Source: Kiritimatiellia bacterium (lineage in GTDB: Bacteria > Verrucomicrobiota > Kiritimatiellia > UBA8416 > JADHWI01). Taken from it: a stretch of DNA of 64,000 bases. The notes beneath the pieces are model-generated. The model was not told the origin of the DNA and ran no database searches. It saw nothing but the letters and a program-made list of their open reading frames with translations. The translations under genes and the position numbers were made by a program. The stretch covers positions 55,749 through 119,748 of the forward strand of contig JASLPY010000006.1 in the NCBI GenBank assembly GCA_030744755.1, in the 5' to 3' direction. Positions 8,651-18,900 of this stretch are shown in pieces (the stretch's first letter is position 1; the number at the start of each line of letters is the position of its first letter).

Positions 8651-9799
8651 GTGACAATTCCCTTGAGTATGAGGAGCGGCGAGATCACGCAGTCGGAGAT
8701 CCGGGCCATGACTGCGTCCTGCACGAAAGCCGGCGGAATCAATCTTGCACAGGGGGTCTGTGATCTTGGTGTTCCAAAAGAGGTCCAGATGGGCGTCACC
8801 AGGGCGATGGCTGAGGGACACAACACCTACACGCCGTACGCAGGTCTTCCGGCCATACGTGAAGCCATTGCCGGAAAGATGAAATCCTATAACGGGATCG
8901 ACTGCGATGCTGACTCCCATGTGATACTGAGTGCGGGATCGACCGGTGCTTTCTACATTGCCTGCCTTGCGCTTCTCAACCCGTTGGATGAAGTAATCCT
9001 TATGGAGCCGTTTTACGGTTACCATGTGAACATGCTCAAAGCGGTTGGTGCCGTGCCGCGTTATGTAAGAATGCAACCGCCCGACTGGTCTTTCTCTCTG
9101 GAAGATCTTGAACGCTTGATAACGCCGAAAACCAGGGCTATTGTCGTGTGTACTCCGGGAAACCCGTCAGGAAAGGTCTTTACGGAGGCGGAGATCAGGC
9201 AAATCGCGGACCTTGCCGTTACGCATAACCTGCTCGTCTTTACAGACGAGATATATGAGTACTTCCTCTACGATGGCCGCAGACACATCAGTCCGGCAAC
9301 TCTGCCGGAGATTGCGGACAGGACAATCACCGTGTCGGGCTATTCAAAGACGTTCAGCATAACGGGGTGGCGCATTGGATATTGCGTGTGTCATGAAAGT
9401 CTCGTTGAGACGATAGGCCATATGAACGATCTCGTTTACGTCTGTGCACCTGCACCGCTGCAGATGGGAGTGGCGGCTGGAATCAACGAACTGCCGCAGT
9501 CTTATTATGATGACCTGTGCGGCGATTTGCTGGCGAAGCGGGACCAGATCTGTAAGGCCTTGACGCGAGCGGGCCTTGTGCCGTATCCGCCCCAGGGTTC
9601 CTATTACGTTCTTGCAGATGCATCATCACTGCCCGGAGAGACAAGCAAAGAGAAGGCGGTGCACTTGCTCGAGAAAACAGGCGTGGCAAGTGTTCCGGGA
9701 TCGGCTTTCTACCACGAGGACGGAGAGAACCTGCTCCGGTTCTGTTACGCAAAGACGGATGCCGACCTGGACGAAGCCTGCAACCGCCTTTCGGGCTAG
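8651..9799 (+). CDS. Class I/II PLP-dependent aminotransferase
   Basis: This 382-residue fold-type I aminotransferase shows CTPGNPSGK (around 165), FTDEIYEYFLYDG (cofactor-binding Asp and Tyr, around 200), and SGYSKTFSITGWRIGY with the Schiff-base lysine and substrate-carboxylate arginine (around 230). It is closest in style to aspartate/aromatic aminotransferases; substrate cannot be assigned. GTG at 8651 is preceded by GAGGAG at 8639-8644 with 6-base spacing. The frame continues upstream through the palindromic element, but that part is not protein-like. It stands alone, with toxin-gene remnants behind it. Confidence 0.9.
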   Translation: MTIPLSMRSGEITQSEIRAMTASCTKAGGINLAQGVCDLGVPKEVQMGVTRAMAEGHNTYTPYAGLPAIREAIAGKMKSYNGIDCDADSHVILSAGSTGAFYIACLALLNPLDEVILMEPFYGYHVNMLKAVGAVPRYVRMQPPDWSFSLEDLERLITPKTRAIVVCTPGNPSGKVFTEAEIRQIADLAVTHNLLVFTDEIYEYFLYDGRRHISPATLPEIADRTITVSGYSKTFSITGWRIGYCVCHESLVETIGHMNDLVYVCAPAPLQMGVAAGINELPQSYYDDLCGDLLAKRDQICKALTRAGLVPYPPQGSYYVLADASSLPGETSKEKAVHLLEKTGVASVPGSAFYHEDGENLLRFCYAKTDADLDEACNRLSG

Positions 9800-9816
9800 G
9801 ATAGAAATCACCAGCC

Positions 9817-10107
9817 ATGCCGTTGCCCGTTCTTGCCGAACTGCGAGCGGGCTTCGCCTACGGCACGCTTGCCGCCGAAAACGAGCGCACTATCAATCGC
9901 TTCCTGGACCGCTCTCGTGTCACAGTTCTGCTACCGGACGAGCAGACCACGTTTCACTACGGCCGTCTCTACGCACAACTCCGCAACCAGGGAACACCCG
10001 TCCCCACCAACGACCTATGGATTGCCGCTCTGGTGGTACAGCACCGCCTCACCCTTTACACACGCGACTACCATTTCAAGCACCTGCCGCAGATTCCGCT
10101 TGTGTGA
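9817..10107 (+). pseudogene. PIN-domain (VapC-type) toxin, N-terminally truncated
   Basis: The 96-residue frame reads LPVLAELRAGFAYGT ... DRSRVTVLLPDEQTTFHYGRLY ... PVPTNDLWIAALVVQHRLTLYTRD ... HFKHLPQI, which is the middle and C-terminal part of a PIN ribonuclease. It keeps the acidic residues of NDLWIAA and YTRDYHF. The N-terminal ~35 residues with the first catalytic Asp (normally DTNV/DTS) are absent, because the sequence is joined directly to the end of the aminotransferase gene. No antitoxin gene is next to it. It is most likely a decayed toxin-antitoxin module. Confidence 0.75.
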
Positions 10108-10165
10108 GGGCTCCGTCACCTGACCTGCAATCCTTACAGGTCACCTCGTTGTCACGGAAGTCGTC

Positions 10166-10294
10166 TCACCACAATGATTTGACGTGTGGATACTGGCGCA
10201 GCAGTTTGTCATTTGTGATGATTGTGGCGTCGCGGAGGCGGGCGGTGGCGACGATCATCTGGTCGGCCAGGCGATCGATACGGCAGTAGAATTT
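10166..10294 (-). pseudogene. Second PIN-domain fragment, C-terminal end only
   Basis: On the minus strand 42 codons read RIDRLADQMIVATARLRDA followed by TIITNDKLLRQYPHVKSLW and a stop at 10166. This is the C-terminal third of a PIN-domain toxin (ADQMIVATAR and TNDK blocks). An in-frame stop at 10295-10297 precedes it and there is no start codon, so it is a remnant. It is convergent with the other PIN fragment and ends just before the sulfatase stop. Confidence 0.7.
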
Positions 10295-10299
10295 TCATG

Positions 10300-11610
10300 T
10301 CATTTCCCCAAGTCGTCAAACACTGCCTGCAGCCTCTTGCGGGCAGCTTGTTCTTTCTCGGGATGCTTGTTCTGATCGGGTTTGGCGGGGTCCTCCCAGA
10401 TTTCAACAACTGGCCGGAGCTGGTCTTTGTTGTTCAGAATATATTCTCTGTCTCTTACATGCCTGTTGCCGTTCATCTGAACATGAACCCACTCCCTGGG
10501 GTCGCCCCGACCTGCGAGGAGTTGAGCCAGGAAACTCCGTCCATGGATTTTCTCCTGCGGGAGAGGCGCTCCGGTGAGCTCGCAGAGCGTGGGAAGCAGG
10601 TCCGAGAAGTCAACCAGGTCGCTGCAAGTGCTTCCCGGCATGATGTGGCCGGGCCACCGAACGATCAGCGGCACTCGGGTGCCCCGGTCGGTCATGGTAC
10701 CTTTGCCGCCCTTGATGCTCTTTCCGTCGCCCCAGCTGTTCTTGAGACTCCTGTCTGTCCCGTTATCCGCCATAAACATGAGAATGGTGTTGTCGGCGAT
10801 GCCCTGTTCATCCAAGGCCAGCATGATTCGTCCGACGTTCTTGTCCAGGTAGCTCACCATGTAGGGAAAGTACTTCGGGTTACCTTTGTGTGTCGCACTC
10901 GGCAGTTTGTAGTCCTGATCCTTGCTGTCCGGGGTGGGTACCCAGGGAAAGTGAGGAAGCAGGCTCGTATAGTACGCCAGGAACGGCTTTTTCTTTGCGA
11001 CGTTGGTCTTGATGAAATCGATGAGGAACTCGACATTGACCTCGGGGCCGTACCGGCCCTTGATCTCGTCGGCGATGACAGTCCCGTTTCTGTTGAAGTG
11101 CGGGTTATGGAACCGGCGTGTCTTTGACTTGTCGTCCCTGAATATCTGCCAGCATTGGTATTGATCGAAGCCGAAATCCTTGATCGAGTTGCGTTGATGA
11201 AGGAATTCGAGTTGCCATTTGCCGGCGATGGCGGTGGTATAACCAGCCTGCTTGAGCTGCCTGGCAAAACTGGGTTGGTCGACATGAAGGTAGGTGTTTG
11301 CATGTGCCCGCTCGTTGTAGATGACCACCTTCAACCCGTTCTTGAACGGATAACGTCCCGTCAACAGGCTTGCACGCGAGGGCGAACAGTATGGGTGTGA
11401 GAAGCAGTGCGTGAACCGCATGCCCTGGGTGGCCAACTTGTCGAGGTTCGGGGTCGTATGATCAGTGCCACCGTATGAGCTGAGACATTCGATGCCCAGG
11501 TCATCGGCCAGGATGATGACAATGTTCGGTTTGCTGTCTGTCGCGGCGAATGCGGCTTGATGCATGATCAACAAGCCTCCTGCAATGAGGGTTTTGGTTA
11601 TAGGTTTCAA
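10300..11610 (-). CDS. Secreted sulfatase (formylglycine type)
   Basis: The protein has a signal peptide (ITKTLIAGGLLIMHQAAFA) and the N-terminal metal-binding segment NIVIILADDLG. The activation motif is CSPSRASLLTGR, whose Cys (about residue 75) is converted to formylglycine. C-terminal family blocks include DNGT and KGGKGTMTDRGTRVPLIVRWPG. About 436 residues is normal for a family S1 sulfatase. The start chosen is TTG 11610, which has GGGGAG upstream and a well-formed signal peptide; a GTG at 11634 would extend into a repeat. Likely role is desulfating algal or host-type polysaccharides in the periplasm, fitting the nearby GH127 and other sulfatases. Substrate unknown. Confidence 0.9.
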   Translation of the reverse strand: MKPITKTLIAGGLLIMHQAAFAATDSKPNIVIILADDLGIECLSSYGGTDHTTPNLDKLATQGMRFTHCFSHPYCSPSRASLLTGRYPFKNGLKVVIYNERAHANTYLHVDQPSFARQLKQAGYTTAIAGKWQLEFLHQRNSIKDFGFDQYQCWQIFRDDKSKTRRFHNPHFNRNGTVIADEIKGRYGPEVNVEFLIDFIKTNVAKKKPFLAYYTSLLPHFPWVPTPDSKDQDYKLPSATHKGNPKYFPYMVSYLDKNVGRIMLALDEQGIADNTILMFMADNGTDRSLKNSWGDGKSIKGGKGTMTDRGTRVPLIVRWPGHIMPGSTCSDLVDFSDLLPTLCELTGAPLPQEKIHGRSFLAQLLAGRGDPREWVHVQMNGNRHVRDREYILNNKDQLRPVVEIWEDPAKPDQNKHPEKEQAARKRLQAVFDDLGK

Positions 11611-11630
11611 TACTGCTCCCCGTGTTTGGG

Positions 11631-11690
11631 CCACCTCGTAGCGGTGGCACTACTCTCAGTACGTCCAGCGCTATGAGCTGGACGAGGGCA
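11631..11690. repeat. Partial copy of the TIR element family found at 51.8 and 55.5 kb
   Basis: CCACCTCGTAGCGGTGG ending in CACTACT is followed directly by AGTACGTCCAGCGCTATGAG. These match the right and left ends of the 130-bp elements at 51830-51961 and 55487-55616. It lies upstream of the sulfatase in the 304-base gap before the GH127 gene. I see nothing else in 11691-11900. Confidence 0.65.
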
Positions 11691-11914
11691 GCGTCCCGTA
11701 CACCCGCAACGCGTAACCCTGTGCCCGGTCTATGCCATTCGTCGCGAGACATTCTAGCTTCAGGCCTGTAGCACCATCAAGCGCAACGGGCACAATGGCT
11801 GACACCCGGAACTCGAAACCTCATCTGGATTTGTCTTCTCCACTTCTGCTATTCTTCTGCGAACTTGAAGCTAAGCCCGTCAGGAATTAACACCAGATTA
11901 CTGGAAGGAGCCCT

Positions 11915-13864
11915 ATGATGCTGAAACGATTCTTGGCCCTCATCCTTTTGGTCTCGGTCTCCGTCGCAAACGCGGCTGAGAAGAGCGATTATCCTTATCA
12001 ACCGGTACCGTTCATCGACGTGAAGCTGACAGATACGTTCTGGCAGCCGCGCATCGAAGTCAACCGCACGGTTACAATTCCTTTCGCATTCGGCAAGAGC
12101 GAGGAAACGGGCAGGATTGAGAACTTCAAGGTAGCCGGCGGACTCTCCAAGAAAGCATGGACCGGCGGCTTTGGTTTCAACGACTCGGATGTCAACAAGG
12201 TCATCGAAGGTGCGTCTTACTGCCTGAGCGTCAAGAAGGAGCCCAAGCTCGACTCATACCTGGACAACCTGATCAGCTGGTATGCCGCCGCCCAGGAAGA
12301 TGACGGCTTTCTCTACACCCTCTGGACCGCACGCAAGACCGTCGAAGACTATAAGCGGGTCCGGTGCCGCCCAAACGAAGATGATCGCTGGACCAACATC
12401 CACCACGCACACCAGCTTTACAACGTGGGCCACATGTACGAGGCGGGTGTGGCGCATTACCTGGCCACCGGCAAACGGACGTTACTGGATGTGTGCATCA
12501 AGAACGCGGATCTGATATGCAAGACGTTCGGACCTGATGGGTTGCAGGAACCGCCCGGTCACCAGGAGATCGAGATTGGCCTGGCCAAGCTCTACCGTGT
12601 CACCGGTGACCGCAAGTACCTCGACCAGGCTAAGTTCTTCCTGGAGATGCGTGGCCGTCACGGGGGAAAGAAGGAATACAACCAGAGCCACAAGCCCGTG
12701 CTTGAGCAAACCGAAGCCGTCGGTCACGCCGTCCGTGCCAACTACATGTACAGCAGCATGGCAGATGTAGCCGCGTTGAGTGGTGACAAGAAGTACATTG
12801 CTGCCATCGATCGTATCTGGAATAACGTTGTGTCTAAGAAGCTGTATGTGACGGGTGGCACCGGCTCCACCAATCGTGGAGAGGCCTATGGGAAGGATTA
12901 CGAGCTTACCAATGACAAGGCCTACTGCGAGACTTGCGCCGCCATCGCCAACGTCTACTGGAATCACCGCATGTTCCTGCTGCACGGGGATGCCAAGTAC
13001 ATCGACGTTATGGAACGGTCACTCTACAACAACGTATTGTCCGGTGTCTCCTTTGACGGCAAGCTCTTCTTCTACACCAACGTCCTTGCCGCCAACGAGT
13101 CTGGCAGAGAACGCAAAGCATGGTTCGGCTGTGCCTGCTGCCCCAGCAACATTTCCCGCTTCATTGCCAGCGTAGGCGGTTACATGTATGCCATCCGTGA
13201 GGATGCCATCTACGTCAACCTCTATGGCCAGAGCCAGGCCGATATCAAGCTGGGAAAACGCACGGTGAAGCTGACACAGACCTCCGGGTACCCATGGAAA
13301 GGCAATGTGAAGATCACAGTCTCACCGGACAAGCCCGGCAAGTTTACGGTCAAGCTGCGCCTGCCCGGTTGGGCCCGCAACCAGCCGGTTCCCAGCGATC
13401 TTTATCATGTCGCCCCCGGGAATAAGACGAAGTGGGAGTTCTCATGCAAGGTGAACGGTGAAGACGCCGAAACGACTCTCGACGCCGGGTACGCGGCTAT
13501 GACACGCGACTGGAAGGCAGGCGACACAGTGGAAGTTGACTGGCCCCTCACGGTCCAGCGCATACTGTGCAATAAGAAGGTTGAGGCCAACCGCGGGCGC
13601 GCGGCAATGCAACGCGGCCCGGTTGTTTACTGTGTCGAACACCACGAGGTAAGCGGGGGCGAGGACAAGGTAGCCAACCTGGTTCTTCCCGACGATGCGC
13701 CCCTGGCCGTCGAGCACCGCGACGATTTCCTGCAGGGCGTCACGGTTATCACCGGCACAGGGCAGACCGCCGGCAAGCCGACAAAGTTCACCGCGATCCC
13801 CTACTACGCCTGGGCCAATAGGGAGAAAGGTGAGATGGCGGTCTGGCTGGAACGTGGGAAGTAA
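11915..13864 (+). CDS. GH127-type beta-L-arabinofuranosidase, secreted
   Basis: The 649-residue protein begins with a signal peptide (KRFLALILLVSVSVANAAE). It shows GH127 family blocks such as DVKLTDTFWQPRIEVNR, WTNIHHAHQLYNVGHMYEAG, GHAVRANYMYSSMADVA and YVTGGTGS. CACCPSN around residue 408 is the cysteine cluster that binds zinc at the active site of characterised members. Those enzymes release L-arabinose from beta-L-arabinofuranosides on plant or algal glycans. GGAAGGAG at 11903-11910 supports the start (ATG 11915 or 11918). Liberated pentose could feed the kinase and dehydrogenase set near 52-59 kb, but that link is inference. Confidence 0.9.
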   Translation: MMLKRFLALILLVSVSVANAAEKSDYPYQPVPFIDVKLTDTFWQPRIEVNRTVTIPFAFGKSEETGRIENFKVAGGLSKKAWTGGFGFNDSDVNKVIEGASYCLSVKKEPKLDSYLDNLISWYAAAQEDDGFLYTLWTARKTVEDYKRVRCRPNEDDRWTNIHHAHQLYNVGHMYEAGVAHYLATGKRTLLDVCIKNADLICKTFGPDGLQEPPGHQEIEIGLAKLYRVTGDRKYLDQAKFFLEMRGRHGGKKEYNQSHKPVLEQTEAVGHAVRANYMYSSMADVAALSGDKKYIAAIDRIWNNVVSKKLYVTGGTGSTNRGEAYGKDYELTNDKAYCETCAAIANVYWNHRMFLLHGDAKYIDVMERSLYNNVLSGVSFDGKLFFYTNVLAANESGRERKAWFGCACCPSNISRFIASVGGYMYAIREDAIYVNLYGQSQADIKLGKRTVKLTQTSGYPWKGNVKITVSPDKPGKFTVKLRLPGWARNQPVPSDLYHVAPGNKTKWEFSCKVNGEDAETTLDAGYAAMTRDWKAGDTVEVDWPLTVQRILCNKKVEANRGRAAMQRGPVVYCVEHHEVSGGEDKVANLVLPDDAPLAVEHRDDFLQGVTVITGTGQTAGKPTKFTAIPYYAWANREKGEMAVWLERGK

Positions 13865-13921
13865 GACAAGACGGGGCCGGACCCAAATGGCGCTGAGATA
13901 AAGGCGTTTGGCACAGGGCAA

Positions 13922-14054
13922 AGTAGGCGCCTATCTCCGAGAGGCGTCCAGCGGCAGACAGGTGGCTACGGGGCGAATGCACAGTGCACGGCTCTTCATT
14001 CTGTCCCCCCGCACCCAAACCCTGCCTAGGCACCTCTCGGAGATAGGTGCCTGC
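13922..14054. repeat. Inverted-repeat element with CCTATCTCCGAGAGG ends
   Basis: About 25-bp ends containing CCTATCTCCGAGAGG (left) and its reverse complement (right) flank ~85 bp of non-coding sequence, between convergent GH127 and sulfatase genes. The left end starts AAGTAGG. The same core occurs at 5769-5824. This looks like a non-autonomous element of the MITE kind. Confidence 0.75.
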
Positions 14055-14122
14055 TGAGAGCGTTCCCCCTCCTTGTCTCAGTGCCATTCAGAACTGATAG
14101 ACCCGGTTGTTCGCTCCATTCT

Positions 14123-15721
14123 TCATTTCTTCGGCGGCGGACCCGCCCAGTGCGTGCCCTTCATGTTTGCCTTAACTTCCTCACGGTTTTTTGCGAACCG
14201 GGCTTTATCCGTTTCCAACGCCTGCTTCAGCCTGGCGATAGCTTCTTTGTCCTCGCCTGCGTCCAGATCACAAATCTTGCGCACGTATGTTGCAACTGCC
14301 TGTGCCCGGTACCTGTCAAGCTCCTCGAAACGAGCTTTGTAAACGTCCTGCACATCCTCCGCTTTGATTTCGCCAAGGTAGCGAACTAACGCCTTGTCCA
14401 GTTCCGCAGCCTTCTCCGGCATCGACTTGGAGAGGTCCTGTTTCTCCGCGTAGTCATTCTGCAGGTTGTACAGTCGAACGTCACCCGTGAGCTGGTGTTT
14501 CATGTACTTGAAGTCACCCATACGGATTACGCTCAGCGGAGGAGCGAAGTAGCAGGGATAGTGAAAGACCAGCGCTTCAACGGGACGCTTCACTTTCTCC
14601 TTGTTACCCCGCTCAAACACGCTCCGCAGGCTACCCCCATCGAGGTCATCCGGTAAAGGTACCTTGCTCCCGGACAGGTCGTGCAGCGTCGGCAACAGAT
14701 CCCACTGTACCACGGGTTCGTCGCATTGCACTCCTGCCTTCACGCCCGGACCCGCAACCACCCATGGCACACGCAGGCCGCCCTCGAAGAGCGTTGCCTT
14801 GCCATGACTAAGTGGACCATTCGGTTTCAATCCCCCGCCGTTGTCCGAGGTGTAGATGATGTAGGTATTGTTGAGTTGGCCCGCCTTCTCGATCACATCA
14901 ATCATCTTGCCCATGCTCGTATCTATCTCGTCGATCATCGCCGCGTACTGAAGACGCCAGGCACAGGTTCGCATGCCTTTGGACATCTTGGCGGGATCCT
15001 CATAATCGGCGTCCCTGCAGTGCTTGCCACGTGGCAGGTTACGGTATTCTTCAATTACTTTCGCGCTTGCATGATGCGGCACGTGAACAGCGTAGTGCGA
15101 TACCATCAGGAAGAAGGGGCGTTTCCCGGCATTCTCTTCGAGAAAACTGACCGAGCGCTTCGTTAGCGAGTAGATCCTCTTCGGATCGTCATCGGGAATT
15201 GGTTTGCGACTTTTTATATCCAGGTACTCACCGTGGAAGTTACCGTTGGGGCCGATGTCGTACTCGTCGGTGACGTCGTACCCGATTGTCTCCATTCGCT
15301 CATTTTCCATGCCCTTGCCGAAATGGGCTGTGATGTAGTTCTTGCCGGCCGCTTTCAGGACGTCCGCCATCGACACCTCGTCTTTCCACCTCAGACCGCG
15401 TTTCATCGCCAGCACATCATGCACGAAGGTGTACTTGAGCCGGCCGGGCGTTTTCCCGAATTGAATGCTTTTGCGCGAAGGTGTACAGGTGGGTGCCGGG
15501 GCATACCCGTTCGAGAATCGCATCCCGCGAGCCGCCAGTTTCTCCAGGTGCGGAGTCCGGTAGAAATCGCTTTTCGAATCCGGCTCACCGTCCATCATGG
15601 GCACGGAAGTGTCAGCCCAGCCCAGATCGTCCACGTAGATAAGGAGGAAGTTGGGGGGGGATGTTTTCGCCGCACAAAGGTTGACAGGGATCAAAAGAAG
15701 AAGAAGGTGTACGAATCTCAT
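14123..15721 (-). CDS. Secreted sulfatase (formylglycine type)
   Basis: The 532-residue product has a signal peptide (RFVHLLLLLIPVNLCAAK), the metal-binding segment NFLLIYVDDLGWAD, and the activation motif CTPSRKS (Cys79). ARGMRFSNGYAPAPTCTPSR is typical of family S1. Conserved later blocks are MVSHYAVHVPHH, YIIYTSDNGG and GLRVPWVVAGPG. The C-terminus is long and charged. ATG 15721 has GAGGAAAC upstream; a longer frame to 15817 runs into a repeat. It probably acts on sulfated polysaccharide in the periplasm with the other two sulfatases of the region. Confidence 0.9.
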   Translation of the reverse strand: MRFVHLLLLLIPVNLCAAKTSPPNFLLIYVDDLGWADTSVPMMDGEPDSKSDFYRTPHLEKLAARGMRFSNGYAPAPTCTPSRKSIQFGKTPGRLKYTFVHDVLAMKRGLRWKDEVSMADVLKAAGKNYITAHFGKGMENERMETIGYDVTDEYDIGPNGNFHGEYLDIKSRKPIPDDDPKRIYSLTKRSVSFLEENAGKRPFFLMVSHYAVHVPHHASAKVIEEYRNLPRGKHCRDADYEDPAKMSKGMRTCAWRLQYAAMIDEIDTSMGKMIDVIEKAGQLNNTYIIYTSDNGGGLKPNGPLSHGKATLFEGGLRVPWVVAGPGVKAGVQCDEPVVQWDLLPTLHDLSGSKVPLPDDLDGGSLRSVFERGNKEKVKRPVEALVFHYPCYFAPPLSVIRMGDFKYMKHQLTGDVRLYNLQNDYAEKQDLSKSMPEKAAELDKALVRYLGEIKAEDVQDVYKARFEELDRYRAQAVATYVRKICDLDAGEDKEAIARLKQALETDKARFAKNREEVKANMKGTHWAGPPPKK

Positions 15722-15760
15722 TAGTTGTTTCCTCGTGGTTGGAACCCGTCCGCAGAAGCT

Positions 15761-15894
15761 CTGGAGCCCGGCGGGCCTCCGCCGGCCGCGCAATGCCTGC
15801 GCATTTGTCTGCGACATCTCGAACTTGGTTCAATTCTGTCACGCTTTACGCACATCTCTTGCTCCATAGCGGCGGAGGCCCGCCGCGCTCCATA
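15761..15894 (+). repeat. 134-bp inverted-repeat element, family D copy 1
   Basis: The ends CTGGAGCCCGGCGGGCCTCC and the reverse-complement-like GGCGGAGGCCCGCCGCGCTC bound the element. A second copy of equal length in opposite orientation is at 30063-30196. It shares the ends and interior words such as CATTTGTCTGCG and ATTCTGTCACG. No ORF is present. It is a MITE-like non-autonomous element. Confidence 0.8.
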
Positions 15895-15904
15895 GGGGCG
15901 CAAT

Positions 15905-15958
15905 GGGAGGGGCAGCGGCCTCGCTGCCCGCGGACGCCGAGGCCGGCGTCCCTCCCGT
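15905..15958 (+). repeat. GC-rich palindromic repeat, family A
   Basis: This copy is identical over nearly its whole 54 bp to the one inside the methyltransferase gene (3697-3750). Here it lies 10 bases after the family D element and downstream of the PA14-protein gene. Confidence 0.9.
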
Positions 15959-15986
15959 GACATCGCAAGGGTGTTTCCGAGTATCC

Positions 15987-18900
15987 TCATCTGATACGAC
16001 GTTTCCACGCATCGGCAGGTATCTTCTTTCGGATGGTCTCAGCCCCCGTCCGCATCTCGTAACGGAGCATTGCTCTATAGTGCGCCTGGTAATAGTAGAT
16101 ATCAACCTTGTGCAGCCCATTCTTTAGTCCCACGTAGCCGTCTCTGAACCAAGGGTCTTTGTCGCTGAACGAATTCAGATCTATGACCCTGTTTCCGTCG
16201 ATAAATAGACGTGATCCATCGTCCGAAGTGACATGAATATTGTAGACCTGGTCCTCCGGGATGCTGAGGTAACCCGTGATATGCAGGGCAAACTCTTCTT
16301 TGCGACCGATCTTTTTCTGAATCTGCGCTAGCTCGATCCCCCCTGTCAACCCGTCTTTGCCAACAGTTCCCTTGGCGATCTCCTTCAAATCTCGGAAGTC
16401 CGGAATCGATGTCGTCCCCTTCGGGATCTCGTAAGCCGTGAAGTTGAGCCCTGCTTCAAGATCGATCGCCGTGATACGGGCAGCGGGCTGCAGTTCGGTA
16501 TCTTCGAACTTAAGATTGAACGGCAGGTAGGTCGCACCGTCGGTACCAAATGAACGAAATGTAAAGTCGGTTGCCTTCTCGATCTCAACTCCTTCCTCTG
16601 GATAAACGGGCGAACTCTTCGTCGGTTCCTTCCCGTTGACCGTGTACCTGAGAACGGTACCCGGAGTAAGGTTCTCCGCATTAACAAGCGCCTTGTTATG
16701 GAATATCCTGGTGCGCGGAGTTACCCAGGCAAGGGTCTTGTAGGGTCTCAGCTTCTTGCCGCTCAGAACTGCCGAAGAGCTGCCTTTCCCGCCGCTTTTC
16801 TTGATGACGCGACGATTCTCCTCGTGGATCTGGACAATATTGTTTTCAAAGGGTGAACCTTCGACGTTCACAGCGACCTTGTAATCCCCGCGATGTTCCT
16901 TCCTCTCGACACGCACCTTCACCCAATGCGTCTTTCCTTTGAGCACAACCGGCGTATAGGTCTCGATATACTCCCACGACGGCGGCAGGTGAGGCGCGAC
17001 TTTGAAAGTGCTGTCAGGAATGGAGTAATCGATACCGGCCAACCACTCCAGTATCGGGCAGACAATCGCAATATCCCAGTTGTAGTAACGAGACCCCCAG
17101 GCCTTGTGGTTCTCTTCCCAGGCTTCGGGAGCAACCGGGTAACCCCATTCGCGCGTCATGGCCTTGATGTGATTCAGAGTGGTGAGCATGGCAGGATACG
17201 GTCGCTCCTGGCGGAACATGCCGTCGACGCCCAACCACAGAGAGATGGTCGAACAGCGGAAGATGCCGTTGGGAGGAGAATCCGCGGCACGGGTGTTGAT
17301 TCCCACCGGCGACATGAACCCGATCTCTGTATCCATGATGTACTTGTCGATCATTTCGCTGGCCCAGTCGCGTCTCATCAGGTCAGACTGCAGCGCGACA
17401 AGTGCCCAGATGTCTTTCCACGGAGTGTTCTTGTGGCCATAGAAGCCCGGCCATTCTCCCGACCATTCTCTCTTGAACATCTTCTCCTTCTGCTCTCGGA
17501 ACCCCTCCCAGTGGGCGATGTCCTTATCCAGATCCAGAACGCGTGCCATTTTCTGCAGAGTATTGATCGCATTGACTTCAATGCCGAAGGTTCTCGTGGG
17601 CCCGTTGTTGTCCCGGTAGAGCGGCTTGAAGAGTTTGGTATAGACTTCTTTGAGGTAGGCCTTGTCTCCGGAGCGGCGATACTGCTGCCAGGCCGGCTCA
17701 ACGGTGCCGACAAACCCCATGTAGGCATCGACACAGCGCCAGGTCTTACCGAAATTATCCGGCATCTGGTTAGCCTTGTTCTTGAAGGGAACCATGAACT
17801 GCCAGGAGAGGATGTTACCGTGCCCGTAGGTCCACTTGTCCGCCACCCAGGATCCCGCTTGTGTGTAGGCCCAGGAATCCCAAAGGTGCAAGCCCATGAA
17901 GTTGTTGATCGCGGTTTGGGTATGCGGGTACTGGAGATATCCCTCCCCTATGTCGCGGGTGTACATGAAGTAAAGAGACCAGAGGTAGTAGTAGGTCTTG
18001 ACCGCCATCTCGTCTGAGCATCGGAAATACGGTATCTGACCGTTCAGCAGGCCATTCATGTGCGCAGTCTTGTCGGCCATCTTCCGTTCCGGGCTCTTGA
18101 GCACTTTCTTTGCACGAGACAGTGCATCCTTGTACTCCTCGGCGACGGAGTAGGTCAGGGTCACGGGTTTGCCGGCCGGGAGTCTCAGCTTGAAGGAGAA
18201 GAGCATGTTACCGCGCTTCTTGTCTTTCTCCATCCGCGGATCAAGGAGTTCCGTGTCAGCGGAGATGACAAACCTCAGCCCCGTGTACATCGTCTTGCCG
18301 ATAACGGCCGGGTGCTTCCATCTTGGTTTTGCATAGATTCTCCCATCTTCAACAAGATGGATGGCATTGTCCGAACGCTTGAAGGTCACGGTTGAACTGT
18401 TGCCCTGATTCATCGACCTCGTGGAATCGTCACCATCATGACCAGGAACATTCCATCTGCACGAAAAACTCTCGCCCTCGAAGAGGATCTCAACATCATT
18501 GTCCGCAGTGATGATGTCGGTCAGGACATCGTTTTCGCTGATGAACTTCTCCTCGGTGATCTTGACACCACCAATACTGTACCTGCTGACCTGACGGTCG
18601 GGGCGCCACAGGGTTTCGTCTGCCTTGGGATGCTTATACTCCTTGCCGTCGACAATCAGCGTGCCGTAAGCCCCCTTGTTGTGACGGTAGAAACTCCAGC
18701 CCCACATGTCATGCCCGGAGCCCGTGTCCGCATCCTGTACGATTCCGAATCCACGGGCCCGGCCATCGCGAAAGATTGGATGGGTAAAGCCAAGCGTTTC
18801 GGTCTCGGTGATGCGGTCCCATTTTGCACCGCTCTGCCCTGAGACGTAGTACAGCTTGTTGCCCGCCAGGAAGCCGTGATGAGCACCCTCGATGTCCCGC

